Positions 1 through 9,516 of a DNA stretch of 64,000 nt are shown in pieces. Numbering within the stretch: position 1 is the first letter of the stretch; each line of letters begins with the position of its first letter. A program made the position numbers and the translations under genes. Below the pieces are notes generated by a model, which did no database searches, was not told the DNA's origin, and was given only the letters and a program-made list of their open reading frames with translations. The stretch comes from an uncultured Dorea sp. (GTDB taxonomy: Bacteria > Bacillota > Clostridia > Lachnospirales > Lachnospiraceae): contig CANTDX010000004.1 of the NCBI GenBank assembly GCA_947652615.1, forward strand, positions 61,658 to 125,657, in the 5' to 3' direction.

Positions 1-848
1 AACCAGGTAATCTGTCTCTTAGCAAAATGTCTGGTATCCCGTTTCAGCAGATAAACTGCCTCTTCAAGACTCAACTCCCCGCAAAGATAAGCCAGGATCT
101 CCTTATATCCAAGCCCCTGCATGGATACCATATCTCTGGTGCATCCCATATCCTGCAAGGCCTTCACCTCGTCTACAAGTCCCTCGGCAAGCATCTGATC
201 CACCCGCCTGTCAATCCGGTCATAGAGGCGCTTCCGGTCGTCATTCAGCACAAAATAGACGAATTCATAGGGGGATTCTTTCTGCCGCTCCTTCTCATTA
301 TGCCTGGAAATCTGCTCCCCCGTCTGATGATAGAATTCTAGGGCACGGATCACACGTTTCACATTATTGGCATGGATCTGATCAGCCGCCGCCGGATCGA
401 CCCTGCGTAAGCGGTCGTGAAGCGCCTGCGCCCCATGTTCCCTTGCTTCTTCTTCAAGCGCCTGCCGATAACCGTCATCCCCGTCGTTTTCCGTGAAATC
501 AATATCATACAGAAGCGCCTGGATGTAAAATCCCGTACCGCCGACGATGATTGGAATATGCTGGTTGGCATAGATCTTCTCCATCGCTGATTTCGCCATC
601 TGCTGAAAGCGTACCACGTGGAATTCCTCCCACGGTTCTAACACATCCACCAGGTAGTGGGGAATCCCGTTCATCTCCTCCGGACGGATCTTGGCAGAAC
701 CGATATCCATATGCTTATAAACCTGCATGGAATCCGCGGAAATGATCTCCCCGCCGATCGCCCTGGCAAGCCCGATGGACGCTTTCGTCTTCCCAACGGC
801 CGTAGGGCCTGTCAGAACTACCACTGGTTTCTTACTGTTATGCTCCAT
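1..848 (-). CDS. miaA: tRNA dimethylallyltransferase MiaA (C-terminus cut by window edge)
   Basis: Transfers a dimethylallyl group to A37 of tRNAs reading UNN codons; MiaB, encoded at 9976-11454, then methylthiolates the product. Reading from 848 the protein begins MEHNSKKPVVVLTGPTAVGK, with the family's P-loop (GPTAVGKT) about ten residues in, followed by the substrate-site stretch ISADSMQVYKHMDIGSAK and GGTGFYIQALLYD. The frame is open to base 1, where it reads KRDTRHFAKRQITWF, the family's conserved C-terminal element, so only a short tail (perhaps 20-35 residues) is missing. The ATG lies two bases after the mutL stop, so it is the third gene of a mutS-mutL-miaA operon. Confidence 0.96.
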   Translation of the reverse strand, partial: MEHNSKKPVVVLTGPTAVGKTKASIGLARAIGGEIISADSMQVYKHMDIGSAKIRPEEMNGIPHYLVDVLEPWEEFHVVRFQQMAKSAMEKIYANQHIPIIVGGTGFYIQALLYDIDFTENDGDDGYRQALEEEAREHGAQALHDRLRRVDPAAADQIHANNVKRVIRALEFYHQTGEQISRHNEKERQKESPYEFVYFVLNDDRKRLYDRIDRRVDQMLAEGLVDEVKALQDMGCTRDMVSMQGLGYKEILAYLCGELSLEEAVYLLKRDTRHFAKRQITW

Positions 849-850
849 GC

Positions 851-3028
851 TCACACAATCCTTTTAAATTTCTTCTCTAATTCCCGGCGGCTCATGGCGA
901 TGATCGTCGGTCTCCCGTGCGGACAGTGGTAGGGATTCTCAAGAGTCAGAAGTTCACCGATCAGTGTATCGACCTCTGCGGCGGAAAGCCTCATATTCCC
1001 CTTCACCGCCGCCTTGCAGGACATAGAAGCCACCTTCTCGTCGACCAACTCCGGCGACAGATTCCGGCTGATCTCATCTGACAGGCTGTCAAGCATCTGC
1101 AGCAGCAGATCCTTCTTGGCGATACTGAACAGATTATCAGGAACCGCCCTGACCGCGAAAGATTCCTGCCCGAATTCCTCGAATTCGAACCCGATCCGGG
1201 TAAATTGATCCATATACTGCCTCAGAAGCTCCGCCTCCTGCATGCTCAAGTCCAGGATGATAGGCGGACTGATCATTTGAGAGGTGAACTCCCTTGACTT
1301 CATGCTCTTTAAGGTCCGTTCGTATAAGACCCTCTCATGAGCCGCGTGCTGGTCAATGATGTAGAGATTATCACGGTATTCCACCAGCCAATAAGTCTCG
1401 AAGACCTGTCCGATCAGATGGTACTCATCCTTCGCCTCTCTCGTCAGCAGCTTCTCTTCAAACAGATTCAACTGCCTGGGTTCTTCTGTCTGCCCGATAT
1501 TCTCTTTCTTCAAGCCTTCCTCTGCCTGGCTCAAAGAAGCTTCCGTCTTTTCTGAGATCTGCAGATTCTTGCCATATACCGCTGCTTCACGGATCCTGTC
1601 CGCCTGGATCTCCGGCTTAAATATCCCGCCCTTGTCCATCACCTCGGCACACGAGCGCTGGCTGTGATACGCTTTGACACGTTCCTTCATCTTCTCCATG
1701 AAGTAATCAAGGTTACGCTCTGACGGCGGGGGAAGGGGAGATTTCGCTGCTTTTTCCTGAACCGGATTGTCAGATAAAGTTTCCTGATTATCCACCTCAA
1801 CTGCTCTAGAGCTTTGGTCAGGCGTTGCCTTCTGAGATTCAAAAATCCCATTATTTCTGGCAAGTCCTTCAAAGGGAAGCACCGACCCATCCTTTTTCAC
1901 ACCATTCCCGTCACTTTTACAGTTATCTATGGAAGACCTGCTATCTCTTTTACCTCTATTGTCTCGTCTATTCTCCTCATTCCCGCAGTTACCCACACGG
2001 GAAACATCTGGAACCTCAAGCTCCACATGCGGAATCAATTCTTCCGCATGAAGCCCCTGATTCACCGCCGCATACACCTGATTGTAGACCTCCTGCTGAT
2101 TATGAAACCGAAGCTCCATCTTCGCCGGATGTACATTCACATCCACCTTCTCGCCGTCGATCTCCATATGCAGCACCACAAACGGATATTTATGCTGCAT
2201 GGAGAAGTCTTTGTATGCATCCTCGATAGCCTTTGACACAATATTGTTCTTCACATATCTGCCGTTGATAAAATAATTCTCAAAATTCCGGTTCCCCCTG
2301 GATATCACTGGCTTCCCTAAGAATCCGGTGATCTTCATTCCCGGCGCTTCCCATTCTGCCCGAAGCAGATTCGACGCGATCTCCCGCCCATACACGTGAT
2401 AGATCACATCCTTCAGATTCCCGTTCCCGGAAGTGTGAAGCCTTGATTGTCCGTTATTGATAAATTGGAAGGAGATCTCCGGATGAGACAGGGCAAGCCT
2501 GGTCATCAGATCTCCCACATGACTCGCCTCCGTCATGGGCGTCTTCAAGAACTTCCTTCTGGCGGGAACATTGTAGAACAACTGTTGGATCAAAAACGTA
2601 GTTCCTTCGCGTGCGCCCGTATCTTCCAGATCCACTTCCTTCCCGCCGTTGATCCGGTATCTGGTCCCGAATTCCTGCTCTCTCGTCTTCGTGATCAGTT
2701 CTACCTGAGAGACTGCCGCGATACTCGACAAAGCCTCCCCGCGGAAGCCCAGAGACCCGATATGCACCAGATCGTCCACCGTTCGGATCTTACTGGTAGA
2801 ATGGCGCAGGAACGCGCTTGGCACCTCGTCCCGCTCGATTCCGCATCCGTTATCTGCAATCCGTATAAGCGAAGTCCCGCCGTCCGTTATCTCCACAACG
2901 ACAGCCGTCGCCCCGGCGTCAATGGCATTCTCCGCCAGCTCCTTGACCACGGATGCGGGGCGCTCGATCACCTCGCCCGCCGCGATCTTATCTATTGTAA
3001 CCGTATCTAAGACCTGTATCTTATTCAT
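851..3028 (-). CDS. mutL: DNA mismatch repair protein MutL (endonuclease type)
   Basis: Mismatch-repair GHKL ATPase that couples MutS recognition to downstream processing. The N-terminus has the GHKL motifs: E-N-AIDAGAT near residue 35, ADNGCGI near 60 and GFRGEALSSI near 95. The C-terminal domain carries the metal-dependent nicking motif DQHAAHERVLYE near residue 560, plus ACKAAVKG-like (SCKAAVKGN) and CPHGRPT motifs, so this is the nicking MutL of bacteria without MutH. A poorly conserved polar linker of about 190 residues (roughly 335-525) separates the two lobes. At 725 aa it is at the long end for the family because of this linker. It lies 32 bp downstream of mutS on the same strand. Confidence 0.97.
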   Translation of the reverse strand: MNKIQVLDTVTIDKIAAGEVIERPASVVKELAENAIDAGATAVVVEITDGGTSLIRIADNGCGIERDEVPSAFLRHSTSKIRTVDDLVHIGSLGFRGEALSSIAAVSQVELITKTREQEFGTRYRINGGKEVDLEDTGAREGTTFLIQQLFYNVPARRKFLKTPMTEASHVGDLMTRLALSHPEISFQFINNGQSRLHTSGNGNLKDVIYHVYGREIASNLLRAEWEAPGMKITGFLGKPVISRGNRNFENYFINGRYVKNNIVSKAIEDAYKDFSMQHKYPFVVLHMEIDGEKVDVNVHPAKMELRFHNQQEVYNQVYAAVNQGLHAEELIPHVELEVPDVSRVGNCGNEENRRDNRGKRDSRSSIDNCKSDGNGVKKDGSVLPFEGLARNNGIFESQKATPDQSSRAVEVDNQETLSDNPVQEKAAKSPLPPPSERNLDYFMEKMKERVKAYHSQRSCAEVMDKGGIFKPEIQADRIREAAVYGKNLQISEKTEASLSQAEEGLKKENIGQTEEPRQLNLFEEKLLTREAKDEYHLIGQVFETYWLVEYRDNLYIIDQHAAHERVLYERTLKSMKSREFTSQMISPPIILDLSMQEAELLRQYMDQFTRIGFEFEEFGQESFAVRAVPDNLFSIAKKDLLLQMLDSLSDEISRNLSPELVDEKVASMSCKAAVKGNMRLSAAEVDTLIGELLTLENPYHCPHGRPTIIAMSRRELEKKFKRIV

Positions 3029-3060
3029 TCCTTATCCTGCCTCTTATCTTGCCATATGTA

Positions 3061-5709
3061 TTACCATCGGTTCTTCAGCTTGTTCTGAAGCTGATATAAT
3101 GTATTCAGCGCGTCGATGGGTGTCAGATTCCCCAGATCCAGGTTCTTGATCTCATCGATCACATCATCGTCCTTCACCGTATCGAATAAAGACATCTGGG
3201 CTAGGTCCACCTCATCGTAATGCCGGGGCTTTGCCGCCGGCTGTTCCTGCCCGTGTGATGCGATATCCTTGATCTTATCCGTGATATCCGCCTGCACCAG
3301 TTCCTCCACGATCTCCTTCGCACGCTCGATCACCGTCTCCGGGACCCCCGCAAGCCTTGCCACCTGGATACCGTAGCTCTTATCCGCACCGCCTTTGACG
3401 ATCTTCCTAAGGAAGATGATATCGTCGCCCTTCTCCTTCACGGCAATGCAGTAATTATTCACGTTATTGATCTTCCCCTCAAGCTCCGTCAGTTCATGGT
3501 AATGGGTGGCAAATAATGTCTTGGCCCCAAGGAGCTTGCTGTTGCTGATATGCTCGATCACCGCCCAGGCGATACTTAAGCCGTCGAAGGTACTTGTCCC
3601 GCGGCCGATCTCATCTAAGATCAGCAGACTCCTGCCGGTAGCATTGCGCAGGATATTGGCAACCTCCGTCATCTCCACCATGAAGGTACTCTGGCCGCTC
3701 GCCAGGTCGTCAGACGCCCCCACCCGGGTGAAGATCCGGTCTACCAGCCCGATATCCGCGCTGGATGCCGGAACAAAGGATCCGATCTGCGCCATCAGGA
3801 CAATGAGCGCCGTCTGCCGCATGTAGGTGGATTTGCCCGCCATATTCGGACCTGTGATGACTGAGATCCGGTTCTTCTTATCGTTCAGATAGGTATCGTT
3901 GGCGATAAACATATCACCCGGTATCATCCGCTCCACCACAGGATGACGCCCGTCCTTGATATCTATGATCCCTTTCTCGTTGATGCCCGGACGGACATAA
4001 TGATTCCGCTCTGCGGCCAGCGCCAGGGAAGAGAATGCATCCAACTGTGCTACAGCTCCCGCGCTTGACTGGATCCGAAGGATCTCCCTGCCGATCTGAT
4101 CCCGAACCTCACAGTATAACTGGTATTCCAATGCATACAGCTTATCCTCCGCGCCAAGGATCGTATCTTCCAGTTCCTTAAGCTCCGGTATAATATAGCG
4201 CTCCGCATTGGCAAGGGTCTGCTTGCGGATATAGTATTCCGGCACCATATTCTTGAAGGAATTGGTCACCTCCAGATAATAGCCGAACACCTTGTTAAAA
4301 CGCACTTTCAGGTTCTTGATCCCCGTCTTCTCCCTCTCGTTGGCTTCGAGCTTCGCAAGCCACTCCTTCCCGTCCGACTTGGCAGACCGAAGCCGATCCA
4401 CCTCCTCGTTATAGCCTTCCTTGATGATGCCGCCCTCCTTCATGGCAATGGGCGGTTCCTCCTTGATGGCGCTCTTTACCAGCTCACAGAGATCCTCAAG
4501 CGTATCCAGGCTGTTGTATAATTCCTTAAGCAGCGGCGTTTTCATTTCCCGCAGAATGTATTTGATATGAGGCAGCATAGCAAGGGAATGCTCGAATGCG
4601 ATCAGATCTCTTGGATTCGCAGACTGATAGGTGATCCTGCACACTAAACGCTCCAGATCGTAGACAGAGGACAGATATTCCCGGATCTCTTCTCTGGAAA
4701 TGGCATTATCCTTAAGCTCCTCCACTGCATCCAATCGGCGCTCGATCTCCCTCTTGTCGATCAGCGGCTGTTCGATCTGCTTGCGCAGAGCTCTCGCTCC
4801 CATGGCCGTCTTCGTCTTATCCAGCACCCACAGAAGCGAACCTCGCTTCTGCTTCTCCCGAATCGTTTCACAGAGCTCAAGGTTACGCCTTGTAGAGCTG
4901 TCAAGCAGCATATATTTCCCCGCCGCATAGACAGACAATCTGGTGATATGAGACAGATCCCGCTTCTGCGTCTCCAGGAGATACTTTAGCAGCGCTCCCG
5001 CCGCGATCACCCCGCAGTCATAATCCTTAAGACCAAGCCCGTCCAGTGCATTCACATGAAAATGATCCGTAAGCGTCCGCTGACAGATCTTATCATCAAA
5101 ATACCATGAATCCAACGAATAAAGCGTGATCCCTAATTTATCCTTAAGGAGCTCCAGATCCATGCCGCTCATGTAGAAGGACTCATTGCAGATCAGTTCC
5201 GACGGCATGTACTTGTAGATCTCGTCAAACAGCTTCTCCGATCCGGTAAGCTCCGTGACCATATATTCCCCGGTGGTCACATCTGCAACCGACAGCCCGT
5301 ACCGATCCGCAATATAGACCACGCACATGATATAGTTATTCTTCGTCTCGTCAAGGGCCTGCACATCCAGGTTCGTACCCGGCGTCACGATACGGACCAC
5401 ATCGCGCTTGACCAGCCCCCTGGCGCTCGCCGCCTCCTCCATCTGCTCACAGATCGCTACCTTGTAGCCCTTGGATACCAGCCGGTTCAGATAACTGTCC
5501 ACAGCGTGATAAGGAACGCCGCACATAGGTGCACGTTCCTCAAGTCCGCAATTCTTGCCGGTAAGCGTAATCTCCAGTTCCCGTGATGCAGTCAGCGCAT
5601 CCTCGAAGAACATCTCATAAAAGTCTCCCAATCTATAGAATAAAATGCAGTCCTTATACTCCTTCTTCGTCTCCACATACTGCTGCATCATCGGTGTTAA
5701 TTCCGCCAC
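3061..5709 (-). CDS. mutS: DNA mismatch repair protein MutS
   Basis: Mismatch-recognition ATPase. The N-terminal mismatch-binding domain shows the Phe-X-Glu element as DFYEMFFEDA near residue 30. The C-terminal ABC-type ATPase has Walker A GPNMAGKST near residue 620 and Walker B LLILDEIGRGTSTFDG near 695, followed by FATHYHELTELE. Length (882 aa) is normal. The start is GTG at 5709, with AGAGAGG seven to eight bases upstream. It is the first gene of the mutS-mutL-miaA run and follows an extended -10 promoter at about 5752-5760. Confidence 0.97.
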   Translation of the reverse strand: MAELTPMMQQYVETKKEYKDCILFYRLGDFYEMFFEDALTASRELEITLTGKNCGLEERAPMCGVPYHAVDSYLNRLVSKGYKVAICEQMEEAASARGLVKRDVVRIVTPGTNLDVQALDETKNNYIMCVVYIADRYGLSVADVTTGEYMVTELTGSEKLFDEIYKYMPSELICNESFYMSGMDLELLKDKLGITLYSLDSWYFDDKICQRTLTDHFHVNALDGLGLKDYDCGVIAAGALLKYLLETQKRDLSHITRLSVYAAGKYMLLDSSTRRNLELCETIREKQKRGSLLWVLDKTKTAMGARALRKQIEQPLIDKREIERRLDAVEELKDNAISREEIREYLSSVYDLERLVCRITYQSANPRDLIAFEHSLAMLPHIKYILREMKTPLLKELYNSLDTLEDLCELVKSAIKEEPPIAMKEGGIIKEGYNEEVDRLRSAKSDGKEWLAKLEANEREKTGIKNLKVRFNKVFGYYLEVTNSFKNMVPEYYIRKQTLANAERYIIPELKELEDTILGAEDKLYALEYQLYCEVRDQIGREILRIQSSAGAVAQLDAFSSLALAAERNHYVRPGINEKGIIDIKDGRHPVVERMIPGDMFIANDTYLNDKKNRISVITGPNMAGKSTYMRQTALIVLMAQIGSFVPASSADIGLVDRIFTRVGASDDLASGQSTFMVEMTEVANILRNATGRSLLILDEIGRGTSTFDGLSIAWAVIEHISNSKLLGAKTLFATHYHELTELEGKINNVNNYCIAVKEKGDDIIFLRKIVKGGADKSYGIQVARLAGVPETVIERAKEIVEELVQADITDKIKDIASHGQEQPAAKPRHYDEVDLAQMSLFDTVKDDDVIDEIKNLDLGNLTPIDALNTLYQLQNKLKNRW

Positions 5710-5751
5710 TTTCGTACCTCTCTTCTACTTTTCTTCTGATTGTGCTTCTCA

Positions 5752-5760
5752 ATTATAGCA
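5752..5760 (-). promoter_or_regulatory. Extended -10 promoter upstream of mutS
   Basis: On the minus strand the sequence reads TGCTATAAT, a perfect extended -10 (TG-N-TATAAT). It lies about 45 bases before the mutS GTG. No good -35 hexamer is visible at 17 bp, as is common for extended -10 promoters. Confidence 0.55.
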
Positions 5761-5960
5761 TTTCTTTCTAAAATAAGGAAGATAGAATTTCTCATTTGGC
5801 TACGATTCAGCTGCACCACTTTTTATTAACAATGTTCATGCGCCTGCCCTGCCTCTTCATTCTTACATAGATCGTAAATGACATCTTATATCCTCCGTAA
5901 CTTACTTCATATCTACATTCAAGTATACTTACAGAACCGCGAAATGGCAACTACAGCAAA

Positions 5961-6008
5961 GCAAAAAGGTGTAAAATCTCTGATAATTCCACAAAGATTC
6001 TACACCTA
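5961..6008 (-). terminator. Rho-independent terminator after the 6006-6422 gene
   Basis: On the minus strand the arm AGGTGTA (overlapping the stop codon of the upstream gene) pairs with TACACCT, with an inner AATCT/AGATT extension, and is followed by a run of five T. It ends the long minus-strand transcript that begins at or above 12.4 kb. The rest of 5710-5960 holds only the mutS leader and no gene that can be supported. Confidence 0.7.
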
Positions 6009-6422
6009 TAGTACATGATAATGCGGCTTCTCTTCCCCGTACAGCCAGTAAGACAGATACCCTCCAAGGAAAATCCCCAGGGCACATAAGCCGGAGAAGA
6101 TGATCATAAAAGGCAGACAGATCTGCCCGAATAACTGAAAGGGCTGATTGCTGTAATCCCACACCGCCATATGAAGCCATTTATTTACAATGATTCCCGT
6201 AATGAATTCCATTGCCGTTACAAATATGATGCACCTTAAGATCTGCCTCCACAGTGCATCCTCCCAATGGACCGCCTGTCCCTGTACGGTAAAAAATACC
6301 ATACAGATTCCTCCAAGGATGAACATGGACCAGTGGGAAAAACCGCGGAAAAATATCTCAAAGAAATAATAGAGACTTCCGCCAAGTGTCCACAGAAATA
6401 AATACTCGCTGAGTTTCTTCAT
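6006..6422 (-). CDS. Small multi-pass membrane protein, putative ABC-transporter type IV (CmpB-like) family
   Basis: A 138-aa protein with four to five hydrophobic segments, among them LFLWTLGGSLYYFFEIFF, SMFILGGICMVFF, IIFVTAMEFITGIIVN and ICLPFMIIFSGLCALGIFL. The pattern, including the GSLYYFFEI..RG.SHWSMF start and the VWDYSNQPFQLFGQICLPF centre, matches my memory of the 'putative ABC-transporter type IV' (ABC_trans_CmpB) family, whose function is not established. The ATG at 6422 is chosen over the upstream in-frame GTG at 6437 because GAGGG sits nine bases before it. It is last in the run from the glycosyltransferase gene and directly precedes a terminator. Confidence 0.7.
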   Translation of the reverse strand: MKKLSEYLFLWTLGGSLYYFFEIFFRGFSHWSMFILGGICMVFFTVQGQAVHWEDALWRQILRCIIFVTAMEFITGIIVNKWLHMAVWDYSNQPFQLFGQICLPFMIIFSGLCALGIFLGGYLSYWLYGEEKPHYHVL

Positions 6423-6452
6423 GTAATATACCCTCACTTATGTTTGTCATAC

Positions 6453-7685
6453 TTAGTGTGAGCATTTTGGGCGGAGATTATAGGTGGTATTTATTTCTTC
6501 ATAGATCTCGCAGATCTTCTTAGCCGTATTCTCCCACAAATATTCCTCCATAACCTTGGACTGTGCACTTTTTCCCATTTTATTTGCGGTTTCTATATGC
6601 TCAAAGATATACGCAAGCCTTCTCGTTAACTCCTGGACATTATCTGCCTCGAATAAAAATCCATTCTCTCCGTCATGAATGAATTCGGTAAAGCCTCCCA
6701 CATCTGACGCAACGACACAGCACCCTATACTCATAGCTTCAAGCGCCGCTGTTGAAAATGCTTCCTTTCTGCTTGGAAAGACTACGCACATTGCCCTTTC
6801 ATAATATCGAAACACCTGCTCCTGACTGATAAGCCCCGTGAACGTTACCTGCTCCTGCACATGTAATTCCTCACATAAGCTTTTTAACTGTTCTTCGATA
6901 CTGCCGGTTCCAATGATTGTCAAATTGACTTTCTCCCTGTACGCTTGGGGCAGCAGGCTTACCGCGTGTATCAACAGGTCTGCCCCCTTCACCTCCTCTA
7001 TTCTTCCGCAGAAAACAATTTCTCCATTGGGAAGAATCGGCGTTTCTCTGTTCCTGACTGCAAGCTTGACACTATTGTGAACCGTCAGCAATTTCGTTTC
7101 ATCCTTGAAGCAAAATCTATGCATGATTTCATTGCGGATAAAGTCACTGACACATAAGATCCGATCCACATTATTCACCAGATACCGCCTCACATTATCG
7201 ATCATCCATCCCTCTCCAGAATTCATGGAATGCATGGTCACGATTACAGGAATACGGAGATACCTGCCAAGCATTACTGCGCCAAAGGAGATAAATGCAT
7301 CATGGAGATGGATAAGAGCGTAACTATCGCCTGAATCACCGAGATATGCAATAGCTCCCTTTAGGAATAACTGATTCAGGATTGCTGTCTCATAATCAAA
7401 GACATCCTTTTCCTCCAATACAGACAGGATTTTTCTCTCTTCTTTTGAAAACATCTGTTCAAAATCCGTATTGATTTCCACTATCTTCCGTTCTTCTGTA
7501 TCCAGAGTTACAGAGTACAATGCCTCTGAGGTATACGCATACTCCCGGCTGGTCTTCATACGTCCGATCAGCAGCGTAACCCGGCAGCCCTGCTTCACTA
7601 ATTCATCCGTCAGATTTTTCACATGTATTCCGATTCCGCCGTAAAAAGGCTCATAATCGGAGGATATAATCAATATTCTCTTCAT
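6453..7685 (-). CDS. GT4-family glycosyltransferase
   Basis: A 410-aa retaining glycosyltransferase with a GT-B fold. The N-terminal Rossmann lobe starts RILIISSDYEPFYGGIGIHV, with the glycine loop that contacts the acceptor/donor. The C-terminal lobe has GRIEEVKGADLLI, and the EX7E donor-binding element appears as E-AFSTAAL-E followed by AMSIGCCVVASDVGG. Sugar donor and acceptor cannot be told from sequence. The ATG at 7685 overlaps the stop of the upstream dehydrogenase (TAATG), so the two are translationally coupled; a TTG six bases earlier is less likely. It belongs to a run of methyltransferase, dehydrogenase and glycosyltransferase genes that may act on one metabolite or glycan. Confidence 0.9.
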   Translation of the reverse strand: MKRILIISSDYEPFYGGIGIHVKNLTDELVKQGCRVTLLIGRMKTSREYAYTSEALYSVTLDTEERKIVEINTDFEQMFSKEERKILSVLEEKDVFDYETAILNQLFLKGAIAYLGDSGDSYALIHLHDAFISFGAVMLGRYLRIPVIVTMHSMNSGEGWMIDNVRRYLVNNVDRILCVSDFIRNEIMHRFCFKDETKLLTVHNSVKLAVRNRETPILPNGEIVFCGRIEEVKGADLLIHAVSLLPQAYREKVNLTIIGTGSIEEQLKSLCEELHVQEQVTFTGLISQEQVFRYYERAMCVVFPSRKEAFSTAALEAMSIGCCVVASDVGGFTEFIHDGENGFLFEADNVQELTRRLAYIFEHIETANKMGKSAQSKVMEEYLWENTAKKICEIYEEINTTYNLRPKCSH

Positions 7686-8653
7686 TAGCAAACCCTTTTT
7701 CTATATCCTGTGGCAAAATCCACTTCATTCCGAAGCGGTTTCCCCTCAAGAAACGCCCGGAAATTCTCCCCCGCGATCTTCACTGCTTTATCAAGAATAT
7801 CCTGCGTATGGTAATTCCCCGACACATGCGGAGTAATGATCAGATTCGGCGTCTCCCAAAGCGGGGAATCCTCCGGCAGCGGTTCCTGTTCCGCCACATC
7901 GATCGCCGCGCCTGCGATCACACCCTCCTTTAACACCCTGACCAGATCTTTTGTAGGGATCAGGCTCCCGCGTCCGATATTGACAAGCACTGCGGATGGT
8001 TTCATAAGGCGGAGCTTCCGCTCGTCTAACAGATGATACGTTTCAGCTGTTTCCGGCAGGGTACATACAACAATGTCGGCATCCGAGATCAGTTCCTCCA
8101 AGACATCCATCTGATATAATCCCTCCAGATATTCCGGTTTTTCGGCGGGATTCCTCCGTACCCCAATCACTTTGCTGCCCAAGGCACTCATTTTCCGGGC
8201 AAATGTACCGCCGATATCCCCAAGTCCTAATACCAGCGTCTTACTGCCCGTGATATTCGTCACGATCCCCTCGTCATGCCAGCTATGTTTCTTACGGTTT
8301 TCTTCATACATAGGTAATTTTTTCTTTAATGCAAATACAACACTGATCAGATATTCCGCAATCGTAACACCATATGCTCCCGTAGCGTTACAAAGCTTCA
8401 CTCCTTCCGGAAGAACGCCCGGCCTGACATACTCGTTCGCTCCCGCACTGTCAAGCTGCAGAAACTTTAGATTCTGTGCCTGCGGCAGGTATTCTGTCTT
8501 CACATTCCCCAGAATGTAATCCGCATTCCGAACCATCTCCCTGGTTGCCGCCTCCTTCCGGTTTACATAAGTAAAATGCATGTCCGCGCCAATCGCTTCC
8601 AGATACCCGCGGTGTTCTTCCTGAACCGGTATTGTTACTAATACTTCCTTCAT
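7685..8653 (-). CDS. D-2-hydroxyacid dehydrogenase family protein
   Basis: NAD(P)-dependent reductase or dehydrogenase of the D-isomer 2-hydroxyacid family, 322 aa. The nucleotide-binding glycine motif is GLGDIGGTFARKM, near residue 140. The catalytic triad is visible as Arg in NIGRGSLI, Glu in AEQEPLPEDSPLW, and His in ITPHVSGNYHT. The ATG at 8653 is preferred because AGGAG lies nine bases upstream; a GTG at 8683 overlapping the preceding stop would add ten Lys/Glu-rich residues. The substrate (glyoxylate, hydroxypyruvate, phosphoglycerate or another 2-oxoacid) cannot be assigned. It is cotranscribed with the methyltransferase upstream and glycosyltransferase downstream. Confidence 0.88.
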   Translation of the reverse strand: MKEVLVTIPVQEEHRGYLEAIGADMHFTYVNRKEAATREMVRNADYILGNVKTEYLPQAQNLKFLQLDSAGANEYVRPGVLPEGVKLCNATGAYGVTIAEYLISVVFALKKKLPMYEENRKKHSWHDEGIVTNITGSKTLVLGLGDIGGTFARKMSALGSKVIGVRRNPAEKPEYLEGLYQMDVLEELISDADIVVCTLPETAETYHLLDERKLRLMKPSAVLVNIGRGSLIPTKDLVRVLKEGVIAGAAIDVAEQEPLPEDSPLWETPNLIITPHVSGNYHTQDILDKAVKIAGENFRAFLEGKPLRNEVDFATGYRKRVC

Positions 8654-8679
8654 CTTCTCACACTCCTGTTTTTTCTTAC

Positions 8680-9516
8680 TCACATCTCTGCCTGCTGAAA
8701 AACCGCCGTCTGAAACACAGCCATCTCATCCCCGTTTTTACAGGAAAACTGCATCCGCGTTCCCTTCACTGTACAAAGGCCTGCCCCTGTCAAAGCACAG
8801 AGGAAACCGGCATATGCGCTGTCATCTTCGTAACGCTCTACGCTGATCAGATATCCCTGCGGTTTTACGAACGCTGAAAGCGTCTTCGCATATTCCTCAT
8901 GCCGTTTTGTCTGCTCCTCTGTGGACAGCGGCGCCGCCTTCGATTCCTCGATCAGAGGCCTCCATACAACATTCTCATGTACCGTGCGACAGGAAAACAG
9001 GGTGTCATACGTCCTTCCCCCCGACTCTTTTGCACAGGCAAAATGCACATTCTCTGCCGAAAGGCTTCCGGCAAGTTCTTCTGCCACGGATACGGCATTC
9101 CGGGACAAGTCCAGGCCTGTGACAGAAGACTCTGGATGCAGCATGGCCAGAAAACAAGACAGAATCCCATTGCCGCAGCCAATGTCAAGAATATCCCCTG
9201 TCCAATAACGCTCATACTTCAACAGATAATCCATGACCCTTCGAAAGAACACATAATCATAAAAAGAAGCAGCCAGAATGCTCATCTGTATGCTTTGATT
9301 CAGGTAATCCACAAGCTCCTCTTGACGGTGGAGATAAGGCATATCTTTGCTCCCATACATCAGCCGCTCTTCTGAAAGATCAAATAATTTGGTCAATTGA
9401 TCAATATGATTCTCTCCTTCTTCTTGTCCATAGGTTTCAATCAGCGCCGTATCCAGTTCAGATATCTTGCGGATACCAACTCTGGAAAGATATTCCTTGA
9501 TTCTAAGATCCAGCAT
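8680..9516 (-). CDS. Class I SAM-dependent methyltransferase
   Basis: A 278-aa protein with SAM-binding motif I as ILDIGCGNGILSCFLA near residue 115 and the acidic loop SSVTGLDLSRNAV after it. The first 100 residues form an extra N-terminal domain (TYGQEEGENHIDQLTKLFD and following) not typical of minimal methyltransferases. The substrate is unknown. The ATG at 9516 follows AGGAGAGGG and overlaps the end of the NUDIX gene by 14 bases. An in-frame start at 9543 lacks a comparable binding site. Confidence 0.82.
   Translation of the reverse strand: MLDLRIKEYLSRVGIRKISELDTALIETYGQEEGENHIDQLTKLFDLSEERLMYGSKDMPYLHRQEELVDYLNQSIQMSILAASFYDYVFFRRVMDYLLKYERYWTGDILDIGCGNGILSCFLAMLHPESSVTGLDLSRNAVSVAEELAGSLSAENVHFACAKESGGRTYDTLFSCRTVHENVVWRPLIEESKAAPLSTEEQTKRHEEYAKTLSAFVKPQGYLISVERYEDDSAYAGFLCALTGAGLCTVKGTRMQFSCKNGDEMAVFQTAVFQQAEM

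Noticed and set aside
5809..5950. Small gene in the mutS upstream interval
   Set aside because: No frame with a start, ribosome site and coding-like content was found; it is leader and promoter sequence.
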